Of a stretch of DNA of 64,000 nt, positions 1 through 11,100 are shown piece after piece. Origin of the DNA: Crossaster papposus (lineage: Eukaryota; Echinodermata; Asteroidea; Velatida; Solasteridae); the NCBI GenBank assembly GCA_037893245.1, contig JBAIAA010000673.1:434001-498000 (forward strand). Reading direction: 5' to 3'. Position 1 is the stretch's first letter, and each line of letters starts with the position of its first letter. The notes under the pieces are model-generated. The model worked only from the letters and a program-made list of their open reading frames with translations. It was not told where the DNA came from and did not search any database. A program made the translations under genes and the position numbers.

Positions 1-26
1 GTCTCACCTCGGGAGGCTAGTTTTTC

Positions 27-213
27 CATATGAAGCACGATATGTGGCAGAGAAAACCCCCCCTCTTTTGTGTTGACCATTGTGTTCCCGGAATCTCAGG
101 AATTCCTTTTAGGTTTCAAGGGGGGGATGGGTTAGGTTACAATAGTGTTGAGTGCGTATAAAGTATAGGGTTAAGAGGGGGGTACCCCTCTGCCACATAT
201 CGTGCTGGGTATA
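27..213. mobile_element. MITE family P (poly-G core), copy 1
   Basis: The ends are inverted: AAGCACGATATGTGGCAGAG at the left and the complement of CAGCACGATATGTGGCAGAG at the right. A C/G homopolymer lies next to the left end. Four more copies occur in the window. Confidence 0.8.
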
Positions 214-664
214 AGTTTTTCTACACCACTCGAAGCAGTCAATATTTGTATGCTATATGAAACTACAACGGAAACCAACCTCTGTTCTTCGATTTTCTGC
301 ACTGCTACCCTACACGAAATTAATAGCTTGATGCTTTTGTCATAGTTTTGCTGTGTGCAGTATGAATACAATTCAGCTGAGTTTAACTGAATTGAATTAA
401 ATTACTTCCAAAACATCTCATTGAATCTGTCGATTGTTTGATGGTGGAACGGACGCGAAAATTCCCTCACGACTCAAATACTCAGAGGCAATCGAGGAAA
501 AACAGTGTTATTTTTTTTACAACAAAAACAACACTTTTACTGTGACACCTTTCTCTGAAAATGCGTGAGAAATAGAAGATCAATTTCACCGAACTGAATG
601 AGGAAGATCGGCAAGTTGGCTGTGCTGTATTCGTCTCGTGTGGCAAAATAAACTCGGGGTTTAA

Positions 665-1053
665 AGGGATCGTATACGTTTGGTAATTGGAACCCACTGT
701 TTGTTTCAATCCTATGGAGTTATAGATATATATACCATAAAACTAACCTGTAAAAATTTCATTTCAAAAGGTGGTAGCGATTTTGAGATATTTCCGAAAT
801 TCTAGAGCGGTTTTGTCCACGCAGGAAGAATAATCTGCATTGGAATACACGCTCTGAGAAACGTCACTGCAGTAACGCTTCTCAGATTCAATTTTGTTGG
901 GATAAAAAGTGATATCCTTTTCCATAACCGCAGTACTTCAAAGTGAAAAGTTTCTAAAAATGCATTATACTATCCAAAGCTGCTCTAATTCTTACCAATT
1001 AAGTTTTTATTGCCATTAATTTTTGGAGTAATTACCAAACATATACGATCCAT
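665..1053. mobile_element. TTAA-flanked MITE family T2, copy 1
   Basis: TIR AGGGATCGTATACG at the left; the right end is decayed (TATACGATCCAT). TTAA flanks at 661-664 and 1054-1057. It has no interior similarity to family T1. Confidence 0.8.
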
Positions 1054-1393
1054 TTAAGGCATGATGTACTGAGCATCTCTAAACTGCAACATAAAATGTC
1101 TTTTATGTTTAAATCATTCCGTAACCAGTACTGTTTTCGAGTCTCTGTGAAGTTCAATACACAAGTCCACTTATAAGTCTAGTTACAAGCCTCATTCCAA
1201 AAAAGAGCATTTTGTCCATGGCTACGGCAGCGGCTGCGACTATCACGCGAGGATCGTGATGGCCCTAGTTTCAATGTCTATAGCACGGCTCTGGTGGCTA
1301 ATCCACCCCTTTGTACCCGAGTCGATTCGAGCGAGCTGCTCGAACGCACCCAATGGTTTAGAGATAACATTTCTTGTCACTTTTTTTTGTTAG

Positions 1394-1531
1394 ATTCGCG
1401 TGTCTCCCGTGGAAGAGCAGGCCGAACCTGACCCTGAGCAGACCGACAGCGGTACTGCCGACGCTCCCTCCCCTAGCCCTGTGGAGAGCTCCAACTCCGC
1501 CTGTCGGGGCGAATACGACTTCTACTTTTAG
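1394..1531 (+). CDS. Terminal coding exon of an unrecognised plus-strand gene (partial)
   Basis: This is an open stretch of 46 codons including the stop. A T-rich tract ending in TTAG lies just before it, as expected for a splice acceptor. A TAG stop ends the exon, and an AATAAA signal follows at 1546-1551. The encoded tail is acidic and rich in Pro, Ser and Glu, and it ends in the aromatic sequence GEYDFYF. GC content and codon use stand out sharply from the AT-rich surroundings. I do not recognise the protein. Such a tail could be a disordered cytoplasmic C-terminus. The sequence back to base 1 is largely MITE-derived, so the remaining exons probably lie left of the window. The opposite strand is also open here but shows no splice logic. 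Confidence 0.55.
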   Translation: MRVSPVEEQAEPDPEQTDSGTADAPSPSPVESSNSACRGEYDFYF

Positions 1532-1545
1532 ATTTTGTTTTTCAA

Positions 1546-1551
1546 AATAAA
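1546..1551 (+). promoter_or_regulatory. Polyadenylation signal AATAAA
   Basis: A canonical AATAAA hexamer lies 15 bp after the TAG of the plus-strand terminal exon. It would give a very short 3' UTR. Position and orientation fit that gene, but AATAAA also occurs by chance in AT-rich DNA. Confidence 0.4.
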
Positions 1552-1559
1552 TATAATGA

Positions 1560-4500
1560 CCTTTTGATGGGGGTATTGGATTGAATTTAAACATTCATTC
1601 TCAAATTAGTTTAGATGGCAAGGGGGGAAATAATATTGAATACTGAAACAAAGATTCTGAAACAAATATATTTACAAAATCAGAAATCAACAAGCTAAAC
1701 AAGCACCTGCGAGACACATCACGATAGACTCCCGGTGAAGCCAACTGATAATTGAGGTGAGTTCGAGCAAGTGATAATGTTGAAACTTGAAATTAAAATG
1801 TCGAACTTCTGCCCTGTCAAACTCAAAATTAAAGACAAGCCCAAAAATTGGCAGAAAATTGACAGAAAGCTGGGACTTGAACTGGCGAATGTGGAATTCA
1901 GGACACCCAATCATTTTGTTTACTCTGAAAAAAGATTTACCTGTTCAAAAATTTCATTTACAATCCCAGACAATCTTCTCTTTATATTGACCCTATAGTT
2001 TATAATTTTAAACATCATTTCGAGAACAAATGTAACTTTCTTGATTTTGTCAGTGCGAAAAGCATCAGCGACTGCATGTGCGAATTCAATGACAATACGC
2101 TTTCACCATGTTTGTTATTGTGTTCTTGTATCGTATTACGATATTCCACTTTTGTTTGTCCACTAACTGTTTCGAAAGATAGGATTTGTACACGATTTCG
2201 AATCGTGGACCTTCTGTCAATCGTGGACCCATTGTTTGCCCCCAAGTTTTTTTGTCCGACGTTCATCAATGCCGGTGTTTACACACTTACACATACATGG
2301 TCACTGTCAACGTTTTTACAAAACACTGCCCTCTTTCCACGAAATTAATCCTGCAGATATTCAATATCCAAAAGCGGAAAGTGGATTTTTGTCTTCTTAT
2401 AGAAACGGGGTCCTAAACTCCACAATCGCCGTTGAACTAACAATAGCAAAAAGAACTAATGAAACATTCTGAAAATGTTATCAAGGGAAATAATTCCATA
2501 TACGGCATCACATGTTGTTATGCCGAGGGCATTCCAGTTTTTACCATAAATGATGCTTACATTTCGGAATTTGTTGAACACTGTTTAGGAATGAGAAATA
2601 CAATTGCATAAGTTTCTTCTTGACAATACTTTTTTCTGTCGGAACCCTTTAGGTTTTGTACACAGGAACTTGGATGATGTCCAGATATGTAACTCTTTCC
2701 AAAAGATCTTACCTGTTTGACTGTGTCACTAGTCGTAGTAACGATGAACACTTTCTTTACAAATTTCCCGTGTCTTTACATTTATTTTAAAGCACAATAG
2801 CAGTCTTTGAGATCACGAAGCAATACTTTGGATTGAAATTTTACAAAGACGAAGATATACATCACTATTGGCTGCAGATAACTGGTGTAACCTCTTCATT
2901 ATTATGTGCACGTAATAACGGTGAGTATTGTTGAGTACCCTAAAATAAATAACGTTGCGCAGCCCCTATATCGTGACGCACTTTATGTTTTTCGCATGGA
3001 TAGCGCCTATCTATGCAAAAGTTTGAACTGAAATTTCACAGACAATTTTATCAATTTCTAAACACTCCCGTTCATAAATCGCGAGTTTATCTACCCGTTA
3101 CAAAATTAGAAGAGAAATTTATTTCGGCATGATTTTCTGATTTTTTTTCCTTTCGAAGTGCAGAGAGAACTCGTTAAAAATACCCCCAAAATAAAAACAA
3201 AAATTGTCTGACAAACTTTTAGTTGCGTATGTGAGTAGAGATAATAAAGGTTTATCAGAAATTATCAACTGCAATTTTTTGTTTAAATGTTAACTTGAAA
3301 TTTTTCGAGATTTATTCAAGTGCTCCACGTGTAAATAGGGAACACTCAGCCGATTTTGTGCCCAATTTCCGGACGCCACCGATTTTTAATTTCGGACTAA
3401 ATTTTTTATGATACCGAAATTGTTCACAGTCTGAGGTTAAATAGCAAGCATTAAGGTAAAAGTGCCAGCATTTTAGTGAATGATTTTAAAGTTGGTCAAC
3501 AAGGAAGTTTGGCAACACTACATAAGGAAAGTTGGGGTAAACGTAGCCCCATTCTGTGGCCGTATACTGGACTCACTCCGTATAGAATGGGGCCCACCCG
3601 CCCATGATGTTATAGGAAACACCACCAGCCCGTAATCTTACTAATTTACTAACGTAACACAGAGAAACTGTACGCGTGCAAACAATAATTGTTCTTAGTT
3701 CTTTCCTACCTTGCGATAGCCTTCCCTTGTGACTAAGCCTGGTGTCTTGAAGCATATTCAATCGATGCTCTGAACCCATCGACAAAGTTTCGAGACCTCT
3801 TCGAACGACAAATTGCTACTTGAAATGAATGACCCAAAGTAAGCAACTCCAACTCGTCCCCAACGTTGGAACGAAAAACATATCACCTGGGTCGCGTTTA
3901 GGCCGTCCTTAACCAAGAGCTGTTCCTGACGTCATAACTTTGACCGGAAACAGATATTGTTCAACGCGCGAAAACGCATGATCGAAGGTTGTTTGTCACA
4001 CACGTTATTTAGCTAAACGTTACAAGAAACTTGAGTATAGCAGACGACACACTCATCAGCAGACGACATAAATATTTTCTGTTACAACGAGTTTCAAGTT
4101 GTGATACAGTATTTTATTTTCACCATTTGCTTCGCACGACTCAACTACAGTATATTTTTCAAAAACAACTCGCCAACAAACAGTTTAAGAAAAATAAATG
4201 TTAGCAACACGTTTACCTTTTCTCCATCTTTCATTTCGAGTGCCAACCAACCCCGACCCTCGGTTCAACCATAGTCGGAACAGTCACGTGATCACAGCAC
4301 AACCGCGGCCGCCAAAACGCTCAACCAAAGACCGACGACATCATGGGACAGTTCTTGGATGCAGTCGCCAAAGCACAGCCCTTTTTCACGCGCGCAAAAG
4401 CATGATAGCCCCGCCCACTTTACATTCCCTCACGTAGGCCTTATCAATGACATAGTGGGCTCCTTTTGTCCTCTTTCAGAGTCCAAAAGTTTAAACAATG

Positions 4501-5610
4501 CCTTTTTCCTTCTAGTACCGAGATGTCTCGCCTTCTCCTAAACAAACTGGAACGCCAGCTGGAATGGATTTGGGTCAGCGCCGAGAGAGACAAAAGAAAG
4601 TAGTTCCGATCACAGATGGCTGTAACTCCATGTAATTATTTTGCTGTAATTATATTTTGCTTAGAATTGACAAGTGTCAAGTATTTTGAATAGGCTGAAA
4701 GGGCTTTGGGCTGCAATTACTAAACCACAGGTTGTGACAATTTTTTTTTTTTTTCCTCAGACGCAGCGGTTAACAATTATCTTCAATCTACTAACAAGAG
4801 GTACCGGTACTTCAACAAAAACAAAAACATTTGTTTTAATAATTGATTGTTTTTTTACCGGCTATCATGTTCTTCGTTAGAACTCAAATTGTTCTTGAAA
4901 AAACAATTACTTTCAAAAGCAATATTAAAAAAAATTCTAGATTACTAAATGATATCAATTGGACAAATTAGAAGAAAAAAAAGATTTTTCGACTGTGCGT
5001 TTTAGTCCTCAAAATTCATTTCCAGTTTAATTTCATCGAATACACACCGTGTGTCCAACGCGGCATATAATAATTGACGCACTATAAAAGCTAATCTTTG
5101 TCAAATATTATTGCCCAGAGCCCTTTCACTTTTTTAATACCGAATACCGACACAGGCTGTCAGCATACAAAATTATTACATTATTTACACGGACGCAATA
5201 CAAAGTTTGTAGTTTGTGAGAAAATGAACTTCTGTGGCAGTCTGCATCGGCATAATTATTTTGCTAAAAAACAAAGTTGTTTGCAAATAGAAAATGTGGT
5301 TGTATATATTACGCAGATAGATTCGATAAACTGCTATAAAAAGAAGGCTTGTGTGAAGGCTGTATCTTATTTTATGTAAGCTTGTCATCAGCAACTTAGC
5401 TTTTCGAATATACAATACAACGATATATATTTAAGCATTGACAAAGGAAATTGGGGGGGGGGGGGTCATCGCATAGATTCGTTTAAAATAGAGTTTATAT
5501 TTTTGTAGAATAAATAAATTGTTTTAGGTAGACACCTGGGGCAACAGAGGCAATTAAATAATGTCTTATTATGGTTGCGAAAAGAGCAACATGCCTGCAT
5601 TGGTATTCCT
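1560..5610. other. Gene-free AT-rich stretch
   Basis: I see no exon with splice logic, no RNA gene and no structured repeat beyond short homopolymers (for example poly-T at 4740). Short open frames here look random. Confidence 0.5.
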
Positions 5611-5618
5611 CTAATATT

Positions 5619-5997
5619 TGACCTGCTCCCACGAAAGTTGGTATTTTAATATTTTGAGATATTGGTATTTCCAGATTCCTTTAATTCTTAGCTTTAAAAT
5701 TATATACATGTATAATTTATTAGGTAGGGTGTTTAACAAATATATGAATATTGACGTTACACGCACTTCCATTTAATGTCCTTCCCATGTAACAGAGAAT
5801 CGTTCTAATAATTAAAATTAAAAAACGTAAGCTGCATTTATGATTACGCCCCTTCCCAATAAACACAATACTTGGTAGTTCAAAAGAAAACATATTTAGG
5901 AATTGTATCGTGCCAAAACCCCCAAAACGATTTCCCGCTGTCAAATCAATATAGCATAGCGCGACTTTACGCCGTTTTTGTGGGAGCAGGTCACATA
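5619..5997. mobile_element. MITE family C (GACCTGCTCCCACGAAA ends), copy 1
   Basis: TIR TGACCTGCTCCCACGAAAG at the left; the complement, with TGGGAGCAGGTCACA, at the right. Interior words GCATAGCGCGACTTTACG and AGAATCGTTCTAATAATTA are shared with 45633-46195. Confidence 0.75.
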
Positions 5998-6070
5998 TAA
6001 AATACAAATACTTAAAATACTTTAAAAAACCGTAACATTTTACTTAATGCAAATCACAATGGAAAGACCG

Positions 6071-6321
6071 GGGCCCAATTTCTTGGCTCTGCTAACCACA
6101 GAATTCCGCGCTTACGGTCACCATTTTCCGCTAACCGCGCTAGCAGAAAATTTTTGCGCTAATCCTGTAAGCACAGAATCCTTAGTTACGGGGTGTACGC
6201 ATGCTCAGAGACCAAAATTCCTCGCTAACGCGTGAAATACGTTTACCGTGAGCACCGAATTTTCTGCTATAGTAAGCAGGGATTTTTCGCTAACGGTAAG
6301 CAGAGCCAATAAATTGGGCCC
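6071..6321. mobile_element. MITE family G (GGGCCCAATTTC ends), copy 1
   Basis: TIR GGGCCCAATTTCTTGGCTC at the left, with its partner at the right. Internal words such as CTCGCTAACGCG are shared with the copy at 38878. Confidence 0.8.
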
Positions 6322-6435
6322 TTATCACCTGACAAAATCACTGGACAAAATCGACATTTATTCACGAATTTATAACCACAAAGTTGGCAACTTGTGTATA
6401 ATCTGACAATAAAGGTTAAAACCAAACCGGTGTCC

Positions 6436-6550
6436 TTTTTGATTTTTTTGTTGTTGTCTTTGTTGTTGTCTTAGTTGTTGTCTTTGTTGTTGTCTTTGTT
6501 GTTGTCGTTGTTGTTGTCGTTGTTGTTTTTGTTGTTGTTTTTGTTGATGA
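6436..6550. repeat. TTGTTGTCT-type simple repeat
   Basis: Degenerate 12-bp units TTGTTGTCTTTG / TTGTTGTCGTTG. It reads as poly-Gln/Arg on the minus strand by chance. Confidence 0.9.
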
Positions 6551-7059
6551 TATGACAAAACATTTTTTGGTTTTTGGGCGGGCTCATTTATATTTGCACG
6601 TGAACATTTTTTTTAAACTATAGTTACAAAATAGAAAATACTAAATCAAGCAAATACTATGACATTATGACATTTTTACATATTTTAAAACATGTCTTTA
6701 AAGCTATACAAAAAAAACATGAGATATAGCATTCTCAATAACTTCACTTGCATGTACATAAACATAATTCATTAACATAATTTGAAATCGGGCAGCAATT
6801 GATATTAAAAATTAAAAATATATTTAAAACAAAAACTACTATGTTAACATCCTTTACCTTTCTCGAACTTACATTTCCGCTCTTCCGTAAGTTTGGTGAT
6901 ATAAACGATAGGTGATTGATAGGTTGTGGACGGAAAATTAAAACAAACATGTCGGCCTAAATGGTTTGTAAGTTGAACGAGTGGCTCTCGCAAAGATACT
7001 GCAGATTAACAATCTTTAAAAAAATGAAAGGACGGCGTCAATTCCCCCGTATACTATAT

Positions 7060-7240
7060 AAGCCAGTCCATCGCAGGTTACTCTCCGGCTAATGTTGGTG
7101 CCCATTTATACTCCTGGGTGGGGAGAAGCATGTTGGAGTAAAGTGGCTTGCCCGAAGTCACAAACATAATGGGCAGAGGCTGGATTTGAATCCCTCAGAA
7201 TCAGATCATAAGCCACTATCACAAACCACGAGGCAGCCCC
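7060..7240 (-). mobile_element. SINE fragment, antisense
   Basis: It contains TACTCCTGGGTGGGGAGAAG, then AAAGTGGCTTGCCC, then TTTGAATCCCT, the reverse-oriented order of a SINE tail and B box. It abuts the last coding exon of the patatin gene, so it may be in its 3' UTR. Confidence 0.55.
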
Positions 7241-7256
7241 TATGATAGGCGCGGCC

Positions 7257-8118
7257 TTATTGATGAACCTCCCCGTTCATGCAATGCGGAGAAGGTGCGG
7301 GAGACACCGACAGCACAAAAGGGCCACCGTCAACTGACAGGCACTTGGACCCTTGCGCCTCCGTCGCTCCAGGCAGTACCAAGGGAACCTGTTCAGTTTG
7401 ACCGCGTGCAGTGGGCAGATCGAGGGGTACTGGGGCGTGTTCCTTGCGGACCGCCTTGTCTGGGTTGCACGCTATCCACTTCCGAAGGAAAGCTACGGAG
7501 GCTCGCTCACCTTGCTACAGCAAATAATAAGACAGATTGGTTTATGAATGGTGGAGAGTACCAACCAGTTTATAGAAGTCTAAGCCTCTAGTTCTTTACA
7601 GAACCACCAATCACTTTTTAGAGCAGACGTTGCCGAGTGTTGGGCAACGACAAACGGCAATTAAAAGGCAAGTTTATTAGTCGGCTCATGGCTGACGTGT
7701 GACGCATGCTATGCATGCTGCGCCTGCGCGATAGTAGTGACGTATGAACGGCTTCAGCCGAACGGTACCGTGGTCAAAACATCATCCTAAAAATCCCTTC
7801 ATCCCAAATAATCCTCCATCCGTCCCTCCTATACATAATGCACATTTGACACACACGTGTGTTGAAGTAAGGTTAACCCCAAGTTTCGATCGAACTGGAA
7901 CAGTTCTAAATGATTGGTCGACCGCTGTCAGCTGGTCCTTTTGCCTCACGTTTTACGTGTTTCATTGCAAAAGAAAGCTTGTCCGTGCTACGATCCTATG
8001 TATTAGTATTTTTTAGCTTTACCTTGACGAGGAATTTTCGGTCGTCGTCTTCCAGCTTGAAGTCTGTGGCGCTCACGTAGAGTGTATCGATACCCACAGT
8101 GCGTTCCAAGTCACCCTC
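7257..8118 (-). CDS. Patatin/EF-hand gene, exons 12 and 13 (C-terminal patatin segment and tail)
   Basis: Exons 8118-8023 and 7514-7257. They begin with the phrase RTVGIDTLYVSATDFKLE and continue to FLVKQGERASVAFL. This strand-helix pattern resembles the C-terminal edge of bacterial patatin domains. A tail of about 50 residues rich in Pro, Val and Ser ends at a TAA (7257-7259). I found no clear polyadenylation signal just downstream. Confidence 0.8.
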
Positions 8119-11100
8119 CTGCGAACAATTAGCAAGAACGTAGGTACAGTTGCTTAATTTTATGAGGTCGTCGCTAGTTCCAACTCAAAAAATCGAATGA
8201 ACATGGGAGGTGCAGCAACAGCAGGAGAACCAAGTTTGTTGGAGAGATACTTCATCATGTCTTGTCAGGGGGAGCTTTTTAAAGACCCCTACACTACTTT
8301 TAAGATTCTTATTAGGGGATGATTTCTCCAGGTGCAATAACAAATCACAATCAAAAACAAACCAAGTGTAATTACGTTAAAGTTGTGTAAACAGTCAGGT
8401 ATTTTTCACAATTACCTAATACATATTTGGCCGGGCAGTCACATTTTATGAAATTCGCTCTTTCCACGAGGTCCTGGATCAACCGACGAGGTTTAAACCC
8501 CCAAAAGTTTAGGATATGGGGAATCTGTAAAATAGGATGGAAGAGAATTGACCTATCACTGGCCGGCACGTGGTCATGCCCCTTCCATTAGGCCACGCCC
8601 GCCGTAACAACTGCCAATAGTAGCGTGATGTGTTCCTGGCTGATCACTTAACTGAGTGTAAACTATGCTGAATTAGTTTAGAAATTTGTCGGATAAAATA
8701 GTGGCAATTTGTCGGACCTTAAAATCATGCACTGTGATGGTAGATGTTTAAGGGGTATAGTGTTTGAAAAATAAACATAGTGGCCCAGTACTTGTTCCAT
8801 GCAGTGAGATTCATCTGTTCTTTTGTGTACTCTTTCTTCTGTGTCTTAGTAATACACACTCCGCTCTATAGCTCTCAACCAACACTATATAGTAACCTGA
8901 CTTAGGAACGGTATCAATATACCACCTATATCATCAACTATTCAGTGTTACAATTGGTGGCAGCGGTGGTAGTGTTATCTGCATACCATTGTGAACAGTC
9001 TCTTGACGTTGACCAGCAGCGTGTTGGACAGCGTGTCGATGAAGCCACGGAAGGACTTGATGTCCTGCCTCTGGTAGCCGAGAAAGTAGCTCTGCAGACC
9101 AATGCCCTTCTGTTCGGCAAGCCCCATCAGCTCGTTGAACGAAATCTGGGACGAAAACAATCAAACTCAGCTTATGTTAATACCTGTGGAGGTCAAGTCG
9201 TTATCTGTCCGAGCCTTGCTAACCTAAGTCTTAGAGATGAAAATAGTCACTGGCGTGGTTTTATTTTTAACACACCTCTTGCTGGTTCTTTATCCTGACT
9301 GGCTGAAACACGGTCACGTGGGGCTCACTGATATAGGCTAGTACGTGACATTCGAGTATAGTGCCCGACCGGGCAGCGTAATTATTTTTCCTAGGAGGGT
9401 TAGGGGTAATTATCATAAATGGGCGGCTCTAGACCCCCACGTCATGATTATTCAGTAGTTCTAACAATGACGCTAATACATTGTTATTGCTCAATCAACT
9501 AGTTACACATAGCCCAGAGGTACATCTAAGCACTTTGAAAAAGGGCTTCTGTCGACCTCTCCCAGTAGCTATAGTGGATAATGGGTTAGGTTATAGATCG
9601 TTCGACTGATGGGGTTCGAATTCGCTCTCTGTCTATTTTTCATTGACTATTTTGGTCTCCAAGTTTGTTGTTGGAGTGAGTTTAATTTAAGGGAAAATAA
9701 GGATCTGAGAACCTAAGTGTCTTCTACTCAGTGTGGTGTAGAAACGCCCATTTATGATAATTACCCCAACAATTACTCCGTTTTTTTCTATTATCGGTTA
9801 ATAAACCCTCTCTCGTAACTAGTCACTGTCCTCATTATCTCCACTTAAAGGTAGGATACACCATTTGCAGATACCGACAATATTTACTACTGAATTATTA
9901 AGAAATATCTCATTTGAAAGTAAATAATGATTGTAGGCATCTAGCAAAATAATAGTGCTAGTTATCCTCTAATTATTCCGAAAAATATAATTTTATAAAG
10001 AAAAATTCGCGATCAAAACAAAGATAACATAAGAATAACTGCTCGACGCCGGTTGAAAACAATCGCTGTTTTTCGTGCTTTTCTCAGCATCCATGGTTGT
10101 AAAACTTCGGACAGGTCAGTTAAACGATATTTACTATAAGATACAACCCCCCACTTGAAATCCACCCATTCATGATAATTCAAGCAATTACCAATGGTGT
10201 ATCCTACCTTTAAGCCTGCGCAAAACTAACAATGAGTCTATCAAGAGTTCAATTCGTGCCACACCGCAACTTTATAATATTATACCTGGCCGTCGTCATT
10301 ACAGTCCAAATAGTTGAAGACTTCCTCTACCGTAAATTCTTCCCCAAAGAGAATTCTAGCGTGTTCATCTGTAAAATTGTCAGATTTCTGTAAGCAAAAG
10401 AGAGAGGAAGAGAGAGACAGAGATTAATTAAAAATCCATGAAAGAAGACGAGCCTTTTTGAGTTGAACAAAGTCGAGTTCCCATCATGCGAAAGCGGATT
10501 TCTTTAATTTTAATATTGCAAACCTTCTAGGAACTTTCCCGCCATAACCGCTTTAGATTGTGAGCACTTTTGATAATCCAAGTAAAAATTGTTCGCGGTT
10601 TACCCTGCCTTTAATTAAAGCCTAGTTTCTATATCGACGTTAAGTTTACGCAGCCGACGCATAGTGTGCATGCAGACAGCACGTGGAACCACACTTCTAC
10701 GTCGATGTGGAAACTAGGGACGTGTCCGAAACAGGTGTCTAGAGCTACAGCTACGGCTATTGCCTGCGGCGGCCATTTTGTAGCGCTGTCTGGAATGCCG
10801 TCTACAGCTGCAGCTACGGCTACGTCACAAACATTTTGCCGTAAGAGAAGTTGTCTAGCTCCGGCAAAACAAAATGGCGGCAACACTAACGTTAATTTTT
10901 GATTATTTTGTAATGATAGTGCATTGAATTGCACCTAACAAACAGATAACGACGTCAATATTATCAGGTATTTCGACCGGCTGTAAAGAAACATTGCGTA
11001 ACATTGAGCAGATTATTGTTGTAATTCTTACATGATAATTTTGCAAACACAAATTCATCGCTTGAGGGCGCAATTACTAGCCGTAGGCTCTACCGTAGCC

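Noticed and set aside
1200-1345. A coding exon upstream of the plus-strand terminal exon
   Set aside because: One frame is open, but the sequence has the feel of a dispersed repeat with a GGGTGCGTTCGAGCAG end, and no clear splice pair joins it in frame.
6370-6558. Gln/Arg-rich open frame on the minus strand
   Set aside because: Simple TTGTTGTCT repeat; no flanking gene structure.
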